From: Vibrio brasiliensis LMG 20546
Lineage (GTDB): Bacteria; Pseudomonadota; Gammaproteobacteria; Enterobacterales; Vibrionaceae
DNA length: 64,000 nucleotides
Assembly: GCF_000189255.1 (NCBI RefSeq)
Contig: NZ_AEVS01000101.1
Span: forward strand, 62,001 to 126,000
Direction of reading: 5' to 3'
The position numbers and the translations under genes are program-made. Below, in pieces: positions 18,485 through 27,073 of this stretch. How positions within the stretch are numbered: position 1 is the stretch's first letter; each line of letters starts with the position of its first letter. The notes below the pieces were generated by a model. It was not told the DNA's origin. It worked only from the letters and a program-made list of their open reading frames with translations, and searched no databases.

Positions 18485-18503
18485 ATTGAGAATGATTTAC
18501 ATA
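18485..18503 (-). promoter_or_regulatory. Fur-box-like site upstream of the exoprotease
   Basis: ATTGAGAATGATTTACATA matches 13 of 16 fixed positions of the Vibrio Fur consensus, including nearly all of the central GANAATNATTNTC core. It lies about 150 bases ahead of the protease start codon, suggesting iron control of the protease. Confidence 0.4.
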
Positions 18504-19074
18504 CTCGGAAACATGATCAATAACCAAGCTTTATTGAAATTGAAATGTAAAGATTTATTTAGATTTAGAGCAAAATCCCTAAAATAGAATAATTATACAC
18601 ATCTGGCTTATTGCCTGTTATATGTCCTATTCTTACCGATAATTTACCCAATAAAACCTAACTATCCTTTCATTGGTCATGACTCAAATCGGTTGATAGA
18701 TGTTAATATAGCCACCTGATTTCTGATGTTTTTTTTAACTCATGGCTACTATTCAAGCTCAATGGAATATGGTGTGCGGTATTGGGCGCTTTAAAAAACT
18801 CTCGCCAAGGTAACTAACCTCAATACCTTTCGATAGAGCAAATATAAGACTAATTTGTGAACAGAAAGGCCAGCTGCATTAGTTGAGGAATAGGAGGAAA
18901 AACACTTACCCATTTAAGAACTGCAATACGCCTTTGCCCCTTTTCTTGTTAGCTCTTCTACTCATTTACATCTCATAAACTTGAATTATCCCTAGTCAAA
19001 TCTATCCGATTGAATTGAAAATTTAGCTTTCCTGTTGATAGCTGACTTTTTGCGGTATAGCAACACTTAATGTG

Positions 19075-19168
19075 CTCTAACTTATTGATTGCTAATTGAA
19101 CCAATACGACTAAAAATGCATTATGTAAAAGCAAAAGACGACGATCTGTCGACTAATAAGCGTTATGC
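19075..19168 (+). repeat. attC-like recombination site before the HAD gene
   Basis: The right end reads AATAAGCGTTATGC, including a GTTRRRY core site (GTTATGC, 19162-19168) as at the 3' end of integron attC sites. A CTCTAAC box at 19075 can pair with it (TAAC/GTTA), and TTATT next to it pairs with AATAA, leaving two extrahelical bases. The 94-base length is in the attC range. No integrase is in the window. Confidence 0.4.
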
Positions 19169-19229
19169 ATAGTCGCCAAACTGGAGTAAATTGCACGTTC
19201 AGACTTGGTGTTTCGATGTAGAGGTAAGA

Positions 19230-19940
19230 ATGAAGTTAGATGCTGTGTTGTGGGACTATGATGGAACTCTTGTAAACTCAGTCCCTAAGAATATTGATAT
19301 TACAAAAGCTATCTTATCCGTTGTTGCACCACATTTAACTGGCGAGTTTTTGCCTAAGTATTTACGCGACGAAGAGTCGTATCATGAAGCCAACCATAGT
19401 GCTAAAAACTGGCAAGAACTTTACGTTGACTATTATGGGTTAACACATGAGGAAATGTTGATTGCTGGAGGTATGTGGGCGGAACATCAAGAAAAGAATA
19501 CAACGGAAGTAATGTTGTTTGATGGCATCAAAGACGTAGTCACTCAGTTTTCTTATCTTCCTCACGGTATTTGTTCGCAGAACTCGCAAAACAATATTCG
19601 CCGCTTACTAGAGAACAATTCAATATCTGCACCTTTCAAGTCAATAGTAGGGTACAACGATGTTTCCAATAGAAATCAAAAGCCTGACGCACTTAGCGGT
19701 CTCAAGTGTATTGAATCGATTTTTGGTCATACCAACAGCCAGTGTTTAATGTATATCGGGGACCATGAAGCAGACGTAAAGTTTGCGCGTAACCTACAAA
19801 AGGCAATTGGCGGAGAATCACGTGTAATTGCAGTGGCTGCAGCGTACAGCCGCTCAGTACCAGAGTCTTGGGGATGTAAACCTGATTACACGGCACGTAC
19901 AGTCGATGAACTTTTTGAGATCATCGGAAAATACGCATAA
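19230..19940 (+). CDS. HAD-family phosphatase (cassette-like gene)
   Basis: A 236-residue haloacid-dehalogenase hydrolase resembling phosphoglycolate phosphatase. Motif I WDYDGTLVNS (nucleophile and acid aspartates near residues 8 and 10), a serine in CSQNS (motif II), a lysine in NQKPD (motif III) and GDHEAD (motif IV) are all present, so it should be active on a small phosphorylated substrate. The ATG at 19230 has an ideal GAGGTAAG site; the frame opens earlier at 19191. Flanks are cassette-like: AATAAGCGTTATGC upstream and GCATAACAAACG over the stop codon. Neighbours do not suggest a pathway, which also fits acquisition as an integron cassette. Confidence 0.8.
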   Translation: MKLDAVLWDYDGTLVNSVPKNIDITKAILSVVAPHLTGEFLPKYLRDEESYHEANHSAKNWQELYVDYYGLTHEEMLIAGGMWAEHQEKNTTEVMLFDGIKDVVTQFSYLPHGICSQNSQNNIRRLLENNSISAPFKSIVGYNDVSNRNQKPDALSGLKCIESIFGHTNSQCLMYIGDHEADVKFARNLQKAIGGESRVIAVAAAYSRSVPESWGCKPDYTARTVDELFEIIGKYA

Positions 19941-19946
19941 CAAACG
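19935..19946 (+). repeat. attC-like left core site over the HAD stop codon
   Basis: GCATAACAAACG resembles the 5' boundary of Vibrio superintegron attC sites; GCATAAC is the exact complement of the GTTATGC core at the gene's 5' side. A full attC cannot be followed downstream, so the site looks truncated. Confidence 0.35.
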
Positions 19947-19985
19947 ACTAAAATTCTAAGATACTTACTCTAATCTATCTCGAGC

Positions 19986-20009
19986 GCGTTAGAACTTAAA
20001 ATCTAACGC
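19986..20009. terminator. hairpin after the HAD gene
   Basis: Perfect eight-base stem GCGTTAGA / TCTAACGC with an eight-base loop, between the convergent HAD and yidZ genes. The downstream T content is modest, so terminator strength is uncertain. Confidence 0.5.
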
Positions 20010-20109
20010 TCTTCTGTCCATAGGCGTGTTAACCAGGACATAGCTAACACATTCCCCTTCTTTGTCAGAGCTCTTGCTCGTTAGACTGCAAACGTTAACC
20101 ATGAGCCGT

Positions 20110-21066
20110 TCAGGCTTCACCATACAGATTCTTGATTGTTTCCCTTAACCAAACAATTTTAGGGTTCTGGTTATTGCGTTTGTGCCAAATCATCGTAAAT
20201 GGAATGAGTAACTTGTGCTGATATTCTTCTGCGATGGGAATAGGTAAGGCGACCAAGTCGGGGTGGAGCTGTTGACAGTATTTCTGACAATACTTTGGTG
20301 CCGTGGTGAGCATTTGGTGGCCGGGCTTTTCTGCAACAAACAGCGCTTGTTCGAAACTTGCCATGGTCAGACTAACGTTTCGGGTGTGTCCTTGCTCAGA
20401 CAGGATTTCATCCAATGCCCAACTGTCATTTTTCTCCCACGTCACATTGATATGGGCATAGCTTAAGAAAGTATCCATATTCCACTCTTGCCTGAGGGCT
20501 GGGTGATCTTTACGGATATACACCATAGGTAAATCCGAGAACAGCACTTCGAAATTAATGAAATATGGAAGCAGCTCTAATGATTCTTTAGAGCGTGGGT
20601 GACTTTCGCGACCCGTAAAACCGATATCCACTTCACCGCGGGTAATGGCATCTAATGAATCGTAATCCCAGTTATGGAACTTCACCTTAGAGTCTGGATA
20701 GGTCTCGTGGATCCGTTTGGTCAGCTCATCGACCATAATCAGCGATAACGGTGATTCGACCCCAAGATGAAACTTAACGCCACTTGGTGCTTCATCCCCT
20801 CGGCGCGAAGCGATTTGGTTACCGATCTGCATCCAGTCAGACAAGCTCTCTTGCATGCTTGTGGCAAGAGTTGTCGGCTTCAGGCCCTGCGGCGTGTTCA
20901 CAAAGAGTGGGTCATCAAACCAATCCCGCAATTTGCCCAAAGACTTGCTTACAGTTGAAGGGGTCACATTCAGTTTTTTGGCTGTTTTGGTGACACTCTG
21001 CTCTTGCAGCAATAACTGAAGAGTGAGGAGTAGGTTAAGATCAAGTCGGGCAAGAGATTTCTTCAT
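20110..21066 (-). CDS. yidZ: LysR-family regulator YidZ
   Basis: A 318-residue LysR-type regulator very close to E. coli YidZ. Shared stretches include [39 protein letters not shown] and the C-terminal [16 protein letters not shown]. YidZ has been linked to anaerobic nitric-oxide tolerance in E. coli; its direct targets are not established. The ATG at 21066 is chosen, as in E. coli, over a GTG at 21075. The start lies inside the 3' end of mdtL, so the two genes form a translationally coupled pair, as in Enterobacteriaceae. Confidence 0.88.
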   Translation of the reverse strand: MKKSLARLDLNLLLTLQLLLQEQSVTKTAKKLNVTPSTVSKSLGKLRDWFDDPLFVNTPQGLKPTTLATSMQESLSDWMQIGNQIASRRGDEAPSGVKFHLGVESPLSLIMVDELTKRIHETYPDSKVKFHNWDYDSLDAITRGEVDIGFTGRESHPRSKESLELLPYFINFEVLFSDLPMVYIRKDHPALRQEWNMDTFLSYAHINVTWEKNDSWALDEILSEQGHTRNVSLTMASFEQALFVAEKPGHQMLTTAPKYCQKYCQQLHPDLVALPIPIAEEYQHKLLIPFTMIWHKRNNQNPKIVWLRETIKNLYGEA

Positions 21067-22246
21067 GAGCTTCACTAACGTTCTGATATGGAAATAATAA
21101 TATTAGAGAGAGTCCAATAACGCTACTAGCAACTAAGGCTATCAGCAACATCATTACCGGAGACACACCCAGCAGTGCCATTAACCAGATGTATAGGGCT
21201 GACCATGACACCTGTGCAATACCAAGCATAGAGCTCGCCAAACCCGCTTTACGTGAGAACAGACTTAACGCCTGACTCATTGCCACACCAAATCCCAGAG
21301 AAAAACTCATGCTGATCAGAGCGAAGCCTAGCATATAGAGTGTCGAGCTATCGCCATTCAAGTGAGCCGCGAGAATAACGATAGCCGACACAAAGCTGGT
21401 GATTAGCGATGCAAACATCAAGGTCGTCTGTTTGAAATAGGTTAAAGCAATTGGCGCCGAAAACGAGGTTGCCATGCCTACCATCGCAAGTAGTGCCATT
21501 GCAGTTGAATACTGGCTTCTGCTAAATCCAAGCGTATCCATGACAATCATTGGTGACGTATTTACATAGCAGAGAATGGCAGTGACACCTAATGAGGTAA
21601 AAATGATGCGCGAGATGAAAAAACGGTTAAATAGCGACTCGTTCGAGTCATGACTCATATCTGGATTGACGTGGGCAGTTTTCGGCAACGTCTCTTTCAA
21701 AACGAAGCAAGCGATGAAACCTATTGCAATCCCCATTATCGCCATGGCGGTGAACAATACTGGCCACGGAAATTTAATCATGATCAGATGGCCAACCACG
21801 GGAGCGAGTACAGGTATAGAGCAGGTAATACCGTTAAGCATTGACAGCACTTTGGCTCGCTTCTGGTCGTCTAATGTGTCGCGCAATATAGCGAAAGCCA
21901 CCACATAGCAACACGAAGCACCGACACCTTGAAAGAATCGCATGACCAGGAAACTTTCGGTTGTTTCTGCCAAGCCCGCTAGTAATGATGCAAGCGTAAA
22001 GATCACTGCTCCGCACATGGCAATAGGCTTACGTCCGAAGCGATCCGCTGCTCGTCCAACAAACACCATGGTCGATGCCATACCAGCAAGGTAGATAGAA
22101 AAGGCAATATGAAGTTGTGATTCGCTGGCAGACAGGTCATTGGCAATTTGTGGCAAAGCGACCAAGTAGAGATCTATCGCCGTGGGATAGAGTAATACAA
22201 AGGCAAAGCTGCAGAGCAGATATCGGGATACATTATGTGGTCTCAT
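21041..22246 (-). CDS. mdtL: MFS multidrug efflux transporter MdtL
   Basis: A 401-residue drug:H+ antiporter of the 12-helix MFS family, aligning through its length with E. coli MdtL ([66 protein letters not shown]). Motif A is seen as [11 protein letters not shown] after helix 2. E. coli MdtL confers chloramphenicol resistance when overproduced. It is upstream of and overlaps yidZ, preserving the gene order known from enterobacteria. Immediately upstream are three copies of the GGGACAG repeat. Confidence 0.9.
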   Translation of the reverse strand: MRPHNVSRYLLCSFAFVLLYPTAIDLYLVALPQIANDLSASESQLHIAFSIYLAGMASTMVFVGRAADRFGRKPIAMCGAVIFTLASLLAGLAETTESFLVMRFFQGVGASCCYVVAFAILRDTLDDQKRAKVLSMLNGITCSIPVLAPVVGHLIMIKFPWPVLFTAMAIMGIAIGFIACFVLKETLPKTAHVNPDMSHDSNESLFNRFFISRIIFTSLGVTAILCYVNTSPMIVMDTLGFSRSQYSTAMALLAMVGMATSFSAPIALTYFKQTTLMFASLITSFVSAIVILAAHLNGDSSTLYMLGFALISMSFSLGFGVAMSQALSLFSRKAGLASSMLGIAQVSWSALYIWLMALLGVSPVMMLLIALVASSVIGLSLILLFPYQNVSEAHEEISCPT

Positions 22247-22362
22247 GGCTACCTGATAAACGAAGTGGGTTTACCGGGATGATATGAGACATCGACTAAC
22301 TTGGCGCGTTACCTTTATGACAACAGGTATTTCCTATCGCGACATGGGTACAGTTTCTTAAC

Positions 22363-22433
22363 GGGACAGACACCATTAAAGAAGTTTCATTTTTGAAGGG
22401 ACAGACACTATAAATAATATCGGGACAGTCGCT
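22363..22433 (+). repeat. three copies of the GGGACAGACAC repeat
   Basis: Copies at 22363-22374 (GGGACAGACACC), 22398-22409 (GGGACAGACACT) and a degenerate one at 22422-22433 (GGGACAGTCGCT), all in one orientation, in the gap upstream of mdtL. Part of the dispersed family described in the findings. Confidence 0.8.
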
Positions 22434-22546
22434 ATACATGCTGCCCAGATTCACCGGCAGTAAAGCAGTGCATTACAGTTTAGTCGGTAGTAGCAAGTGA
22501 TAGTAGGAGCCGACATTAGATGTATTCTAGGCCGGCTCCGGATCTG

Positions 22547-22993
22547 TTATTTACCTGGTCTATTTCGCTCGATAACGCTGATCGATATTGCTAAAAACAG
22601 AATGTCTTTAACTAAGAAAAAGTTGGTAATCAAAACACCGTCAGATACCTTCCACGTGTTTGGGGTAGTGAGCAGAAAGCTTAGCGTGGCAACAAAAATA
22701 ATCGATGCTGCGAAGCCAGACACGTAAGCAATTTTGGCATGTTTAATACCTATGATAAGTCCAAGAGCGACAATGATTTCTGTTGCACCAATGATATTGG
22801 ACACCGCTTGAACAGAAATGACGTCATATAGCCAACCCATCGCAAAATGGTTTTCCACAAGTGGCTTGATAAGCTTAGCTTCGGTAGGTGTGAATTTATA
22901 GATTCCAATCCAGATCAGAACCAATGAAACCCCAAATACGCCAATAAGGTAGCCAATGTTATCTTTGTTAGAGCTTTTTTCTACAGTATGCAT
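22547..22993 (-). CDS. DUF417 (YkgB/RclC-like) inner membrane protein
   Basis: A 148-residue protein with four predicted membrane helices. The family pattern is clear: VLIWIGIYKFTPTEAKLIKPLVENH after helix 1, VSNIIGATEIIVALGL in helix 2, TLSFLLTTPNTW between helices 3 and 4, and a final LVKDILFLA helix. E. coli relatives include RclC of the reactive-chlorine response. No rclA or other redox partner is adjacent, so the role here is open. A GGAGCCG / CGGCTCC inverted repeat lies just past the stop codon (22506-22539). Confidence 0.75.
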   Translation of the reverse strand: MHTVEKSSNKDNIGYLIGVFGVSLVLIWIGIYKFTPTEAKLIKPLVENHFAMGWLYDVISVQAVSNIIGATEIIVALGLIIGIKHAKIAYVSGFAASIIFVATLSFLLTTPNTWKVSDGVLITNFFLVKDILFLAISISVIERNRPGK

Positions 22994-23435
22994 AAGTTAA
23001 TGTTCCTCATAATCAACATGCACAAGCAGACCCACAAAGCTAAATAAAAATTTCACTGAGAACAGTTACCTAACAAAAAATTAAAGTAACAACTCCATTC
23101 TTAGCCTTGCAGGAGCGTTTGATCTTCAGTCTGTAAGCGATAGCTAAGCTCCATACTTCAAAGGGCAGGTACAATTAGCTGCCATAGGAAGACGCTTTTA
23201 ATACGCATATTATTCCCTTGGGAACGGCATTGTTTGAATTGTATACCTACTCGTTGATTAGATACCGCTTGTTGCGGTGTGTCTCGTTAACATTAATTCA
23301 GGTAAGAAATCTAACTATCAAACAGTCAGTCAAAAACACGAGGTGCATTAAATTTAATCATAAATTCAGCACCTTAACTTGATTAACTCGATACTGTGTA
23401 CCAACCTTATTTCATAAGGATAAAAGGGAACAAGT
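22994..23435. promoter_or_regulatory. divergent upstream region of the type I secretion operon
   Basis: A 440-base divergent region between the DUF417 gene and the secretion operon. It is AT-rich; AAGGATAAAAGGG precedes the first operon ATG as ribosome site. The length suggests elaborate control, but I could not identify an operator. Confidence 0.45.
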
Positions 23436-25043
23436 ATGCAACTAACACGCGCGGTTAACAGGGATGTGATTGGCAAGGTGATGGCTCCTTCGATTCTGAT
23501 TAACCTCTTATCTCTCGCCGTCCCGTTGACGGTTTTACAAATTTACGATCGAATTCTACCCAATCAAAGCTATGGCACAGCAACACTGCTTATTATTGGT
23601 GCTTGTACAGCGGTGCTATTAGAAGCTCTGATACGTTATGTACGAAGTTGGTTGCTCTCAGCGGCGGCAAGTAACACTGAGAAAGCTACTTTTGATGCAC
23701 TGGTATCCTCTGTTGCTAAAGCAAAGGCAAACGATTTACGAATCTTAGGTGCTGCCGGTGTTGATAATGGCTTATCTTCTATATCGAAAGTAAGGGAATG
23801 GTATTCGGGCGGGATTGTCGCTGGTTTTATTGATGTTCCTTTTGCTGTTCTTTTTCTGGCTTTGGTCTACTACGTAGGGGATACCTTGGTTCTGGTACCG
23901 ATCACTGTGTGGGGGCTTGCCAGCTTTATCGTTTGGTTGGCTTCACTGAAATCGAAAAGCTTATCTGATGTTGCCTCTGCTAAAGAAGAGCAAAGAAAAG
24001 GGTTTATGTTGTTACTCGGACAAACAGTGCAAGGTATAAAGCGCCAAGCGGTGGAGTCCAGATTATATCGCCAGTTTAAGCAAATGAATGATGCGAGATT
24101 CTTATCAAAATCGAGTGAAGAACAGCAAAATGCGTTTGCGCTGGAATTTATCCAATTAGCCTCATTGATGACATCGGTTTTGATAGTAATTTCGGGTAGC
24201 CTTTGGGTCTTAGATGGACAGCTTACAACCGGCGGTTTAGCAGCGTGTTCAATTTTGTCAGGACGTGCTGTTGCTCCTCTAAGTGCTCTTATTGGCATGC
24301 GTGTAAAGCTAAACACGATTTACGCAGCTAACCGAGCTATCAGTCAGATTCAGAACCTTCGTCAAGATACTATCGATGCTAGTAAAATAGCTGAAGTGAA
24401 TTCGCTAACCGCCACTAATCTAACAGTTGAACGATATGGGAAAGCTTATACCGTCTCTTTTGAGGTGCAACGTGGCGAGATTATTCATTTATTGAGTGAA
24501 GAGCGGCATCTCGATAGTTATGTTGCTGGCGTAATTGCGGGTGTAGATGAAGCACAAAGTGGTGAGTTACTTCTAAATGATGATCCTGTTGACATCGAAG
24601 CACTGGCTTATGTTACTTCATATGTCGGGGTAAAAGGGCAGATGGTGAGCGGTTCTCTTCTTGATAACTTGTGCGGTTTTGACCCTGAACGAACCGAAAA
24701 AGCGCAACGTTATGCCCAAAAACTAGGCTTAGCGAACAAACTCGCTCAGTTGAGTGAAGGGCTAGAAACGAAAGTAGGGCACTCACTTTCAAGTCCATTA
24801 AGTATGGGAAACATTAAGCTTCTTAACTTAGCTACTCAGTTAGCGGCCCCTTCAAGTATTGTTGTTCTTGATAAACCCGATGCATCATTAGATCTAGATG
24901 GTTTAGCGGCTCTGAAGCGAGTTCTGAAAGACGAAAAAGCTCAAGGACGAATAGTTATATTGGTTTCATATCATCCAGCTCTCATTGATCTATGCGATCG
25001 ACAAGTGGTGGTCAACGAACTAACGCTAGAGGGTGCAGCATGA
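23436..25043 (+). CDS. type I secretion ABC subunit with degenerate ATPase domain
   Basis: A 535-residue ABC half-exporter, first gene of a three-gene type I secretion operon. The transmembrane domain (about 1-300) starts like PrtD/LapB-type proteins (LINLLSLAVPLTVLQIYDRI, then LDGQLTTGGLAACSILSGR). The nucleotide-binding domain is present but broken. The place of Walker A reads IIHLLSEERHLDSYVAG, with no GKST; the signature is replaced by LSSPLSMG; Walker B is VVLDKPDASLD with lysine for the catalytic glutamate. The H-loop histidine (VSYHP) and D-loop survive. The domain is full length, so this is divergence and not truncation. It presumably pairs with the next gene product as a heterodimer. 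Confidence 0.85.
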   Translation: MQLTRAVNRDVIGKVMAPSILINLLSLAVPLTVLQIYDRILPNQSYGTATLLIIGACTAVLLEALIRYVRSWLLSAAASNTEKATFDALVSSVAKAKANDLRILGAAGVDNGLSSISKVREWYSGGIVAGFIDVPFAVLFLALVYYVGDTLVLVPITVWGLASFIVWLASLKSKSLSDVASAKEEQRKGFMLLLGQTVQGIKRQAVESRLYRQFKQMNDARFLSKSSEEQQNAFALEFIQLASLMTSVLIVISGSLWVLDGQLTTGGLAACSILSGRAVAPLSALIGMRVKLNTIYAANRAISQIQNLRQDTIDASKIAEVNSLTATNLTVERYGKAYTVSFEVQRGEIIHLLSEERHLDSYVAGVIAGVDEAQSGELLLNDDPVDIEALAYVTSYVGVKGQMVSGSLLDNLCGFDPERTEKAQRYAQKLGLANKLAQLSEGLETKVGHSLSSPLSMGNIKLLNLATQLAAPSSIVVLDKPDASLDLDGLAALKRVLKDEKAQGRIVILVSYHPALIDLCDRQVVVNELTLEGAA

Positions 25044-27073
25044 TGAATAGTTACGAGCAAGCCAGTATTTCGTTGCTGAAAAAAATGGAAGTCAGCACAA
25101 ACATTCAGCTGTTTGCTAATCAATGGGTTAAGGAAAATGGTTTGTATAGCGTCGATGAGCTGTTATCACTTTTCGACAGAATTCACCTTCCATATGAGAT
25201 TGCTCCTAAGCTCCTCCCTGAACATGATTCAAAGCATACGCTTGTTTTTAGTGACGATGAAAATATTGATGTTTTCGATAGGGCTGATGAGGTGACCTGC
25301 GATAAGCGCCCTGAGTTTTATTTGGTTGCTTTAGGTCTTCCTTTAGAAAAACATCCGACGGATTGGGTTGGCGAAAGATTCAACGCTTTTAAACCAGTAT
25401 TATCACGCGTACTTTTGATTAGCTTTTTCACTAATCTATTTGCACTGAGCATTCCATTTATCACTATGGCAATTTATGACCATGTCATAGGGGGAGATGC
25501 TGCTCATGAATTGCCAGGCATCGCGATTGGAGCAGGCCTGCTGTTTTTTATGATGGGGTTACTGAGAACTCTGCGCAGCAGAGTATTAGTAAGTCTGACT
25601 AATAGACTGAGCAGAGAAGTCTCTCAAGCTATAGTTAAAAAGCTCCTGAACAATTCTTTTGCTCAAAATCTACAAACGACGGCCTCTAACCAACAAAACC
25701 AGATCTTACTGTCTGAGCGTGTAGCAGGCATGTTATCCGGTCCTTTAGGCGGTGCCTTATTCGACCTGCCATTCGTGGTGATATTCATTGTTGCGATCGG
25801 TATTCTAGGTGGTTGGCTTGTTCTCGTCCCGATTGTTGCTTTAGCACTTTATGCAGTGTTGGCCAAACATGCGACAGCTGCATCCCGCAGAGGTTCCATG
25901 CAGTCAACAATTGCGGGTACTAACCGACAAAATCTTATCAATGAAGTTTCTTCAAAACTGATCTATTTACGCAGTTCAGGTTTTGCAGGGCACTGGCTCA
26001 AGCGTTTTAACAAGGCGAATTTGCTTGCCTCAAAAGTTGGTTTTGAACAAGCGGTTAAGCAGCATAAATATACCTCTATGTACTATGCGATTTCTTTGTG
26101 CTCGACAATTGCTATTATGGGGCTAGGGATTGGCTTGATATTCGAAGATATCCTTAGTCCAGGAGGACTGATAGCGTCAATGATGCTGATTTCCCGTATC
26201 ACGGGACCGGCACAAATGATGGCAAACAGTGCCTCAAGATTTTCCAGTTATACTCAATCCAAGCAGCAGATTAATCGATTGCTGATGCAACCGTCAGAGC
26301 GCGATTTTAGTTACCAGCATCATACTCTTCCTCGTCATGCTCCTTCTATCAAGGTTGAGCAGGTAACCTTGAGGTACCCCAAACAAACACAACCAGCGCT
26401 TTCTTCCGTGAGTTTTAATATTGAAGCAGGGGAGGTTGTTGCCATTGCTGGACCTGCTGGATGCGGTAAATCTTCTTTGTTGGAAGTATTGGCGGGTTTG
26501 CAGCTAGCGCAAAACGGTACAGTTGAACTTGAAGGCGTCAACCTTACTCAGTATGACTCACAATTGCTTCGACATTGGTGTTTTATTCGAGCTGCCTATC
26601 CAGATTTACTCTCTTTGTCAGTAAGAGAGTGGTTATCTGACGGTAACGAGGTGTCCGAGCAGAAAATGCTAGATGCACTTGAGCACGTTGGAGGTAAAGC
26701 TTGGTTCGATTCGTTGCCCCATGGACTTGATACGGTGATCAGTTCACTTACCTCTGACAGTTTGTTTGACATTCTATCAGGAACGGTTGCTCAAGTACTT
26801 ATTGATGCAAAAGCGTTGGTCTATAACTACAAACTGATGTTAATGGATAACCCAGTTCCCGATTCCCACCCTAGAGCCAAGAAGATATTTAGTGAGTTTA
26901 TAAATAGCAAACGTGGTCAATCGACCGTTATTTTCACCTCTCATGACCCAGACTTAATCAAATTAGCCGATAAAGTAGTGATACTTAACGATGGTGTAGT
27001 GGTTTACGCTGGGCCCCTAGAACCCGAGACAGCAGAACAAACGACGAACAGCAAAGAGGTGTCAAATGGCTAA
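25040..27073 (+). CDS. type I secretion ABC subunit with ATP-binding domain
   Basis: A 677-residue ABC exporter subunit. ATG 25040 overlaps the preceding stop (ATGA) and has AGAGGG upstream. An N-terminal domain of about 120 residues sits where C39 peptidase-like domains are found, without an evident catalytic cysteine. A six-helix membrane domain follows (from LSRVLLISFFTNLFALSIPF). Walker A is intact (AGPAGCGKSSLLE), but the signature is LSGTVAQ, Walker B is LMLMDNPVPD with asparagine at the catalytic glutamate, and the D-loop is lost; the H-loop histidine (TSHDPD) remains. With its partner it has one plausible ATP-binding pocket and no canonical catalytic glutamate. Confidence 0.87.
   Translation: MMNSYEQASISLLKKMEVSTNIQLFANQWVKENGLYSVDELLSLFDRIHLPYEIAPKLLPEHDSKHTLVFSDDENIDVFDRADEVTCDKRPEFYLVALGLPLEKHPTDWVGERFNAFKPVLSRVLLISFFTNLFALSIPFITMAIYDHVIGGDAAHELPGIAIGAGLLFFMMGLLRTLRSRVLVSLTNRLSREVSQAIVKKLLNNSFAQNLQTTASNQQNQILLSERVAGMLSGPLGGALFDLPFVVIFIVAIGILGGWLVLVPIVALALYAVLAKHATAASRRGSMQSTIAGTNRQNLINEVSSKLIYLRSSGFAGHWLKRFNKANLLASKVGFEQAVKQHKYTSMYYAISLCSTIAIMGLGIGLIFEDILSPGGLIASMMLISRITGPAQMMANSASRFSSYTQSKQQINRLLMQPSERDFSYQHHTLPRHAPSIKVEQVTLRYPKQTQPALSSVSFNIEAGEVVAIAGPAGCGKSSLLEVLAGLQLAQNGTVELEGVNLTQYDSQLLRHWCFIRAAYPDLLSLSVREWLSDGNEVSEQKMLDALEHVGGKAWFDSLPHGLDTVISSLTSDSLFDILSGTVAQVLIDAKALVYNYKLMLMDNPVPDSHPRAKKIFSEFINSKRGQSTVIFTSHDPDLIKLADKVVILNDGVVVYAGPLEPETAEQTTNSKEVSNG

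Larger units (their letters stand above)
18337..19229. other. long AT-rich intergenic region
   Basis: Almost 900 bases without a supportable gene. From the left it holds the protease promoter region with a Fur-box-like site (18485-18503), then featureless AT-rich sequence, then a candidate integron recombination site (19075-19168) directly before the HAD gene. One micro-frame of 23 codons (18742-18813) is present but unsupported. Confidence 0.6.

Noticed and set aside
18742-18813. 23-codon micro-ORF with a clean ATG
   Set aside because: No ribosome site and no conservation evidence; too short to support.
22497-22727. 76-codon plus-strand frame over the DUF417 gene
   Set aside because: Antisense to a gene with clear family motifs and no ribosome site of its own.
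25040-27073. Bacteriocin-processing ABC exporter (C39 peptidase type)
   Set aside because: The N-terminal domain lacks an evident catalytic cysteine, and the neighbouring substrate has no double-glycine leader.
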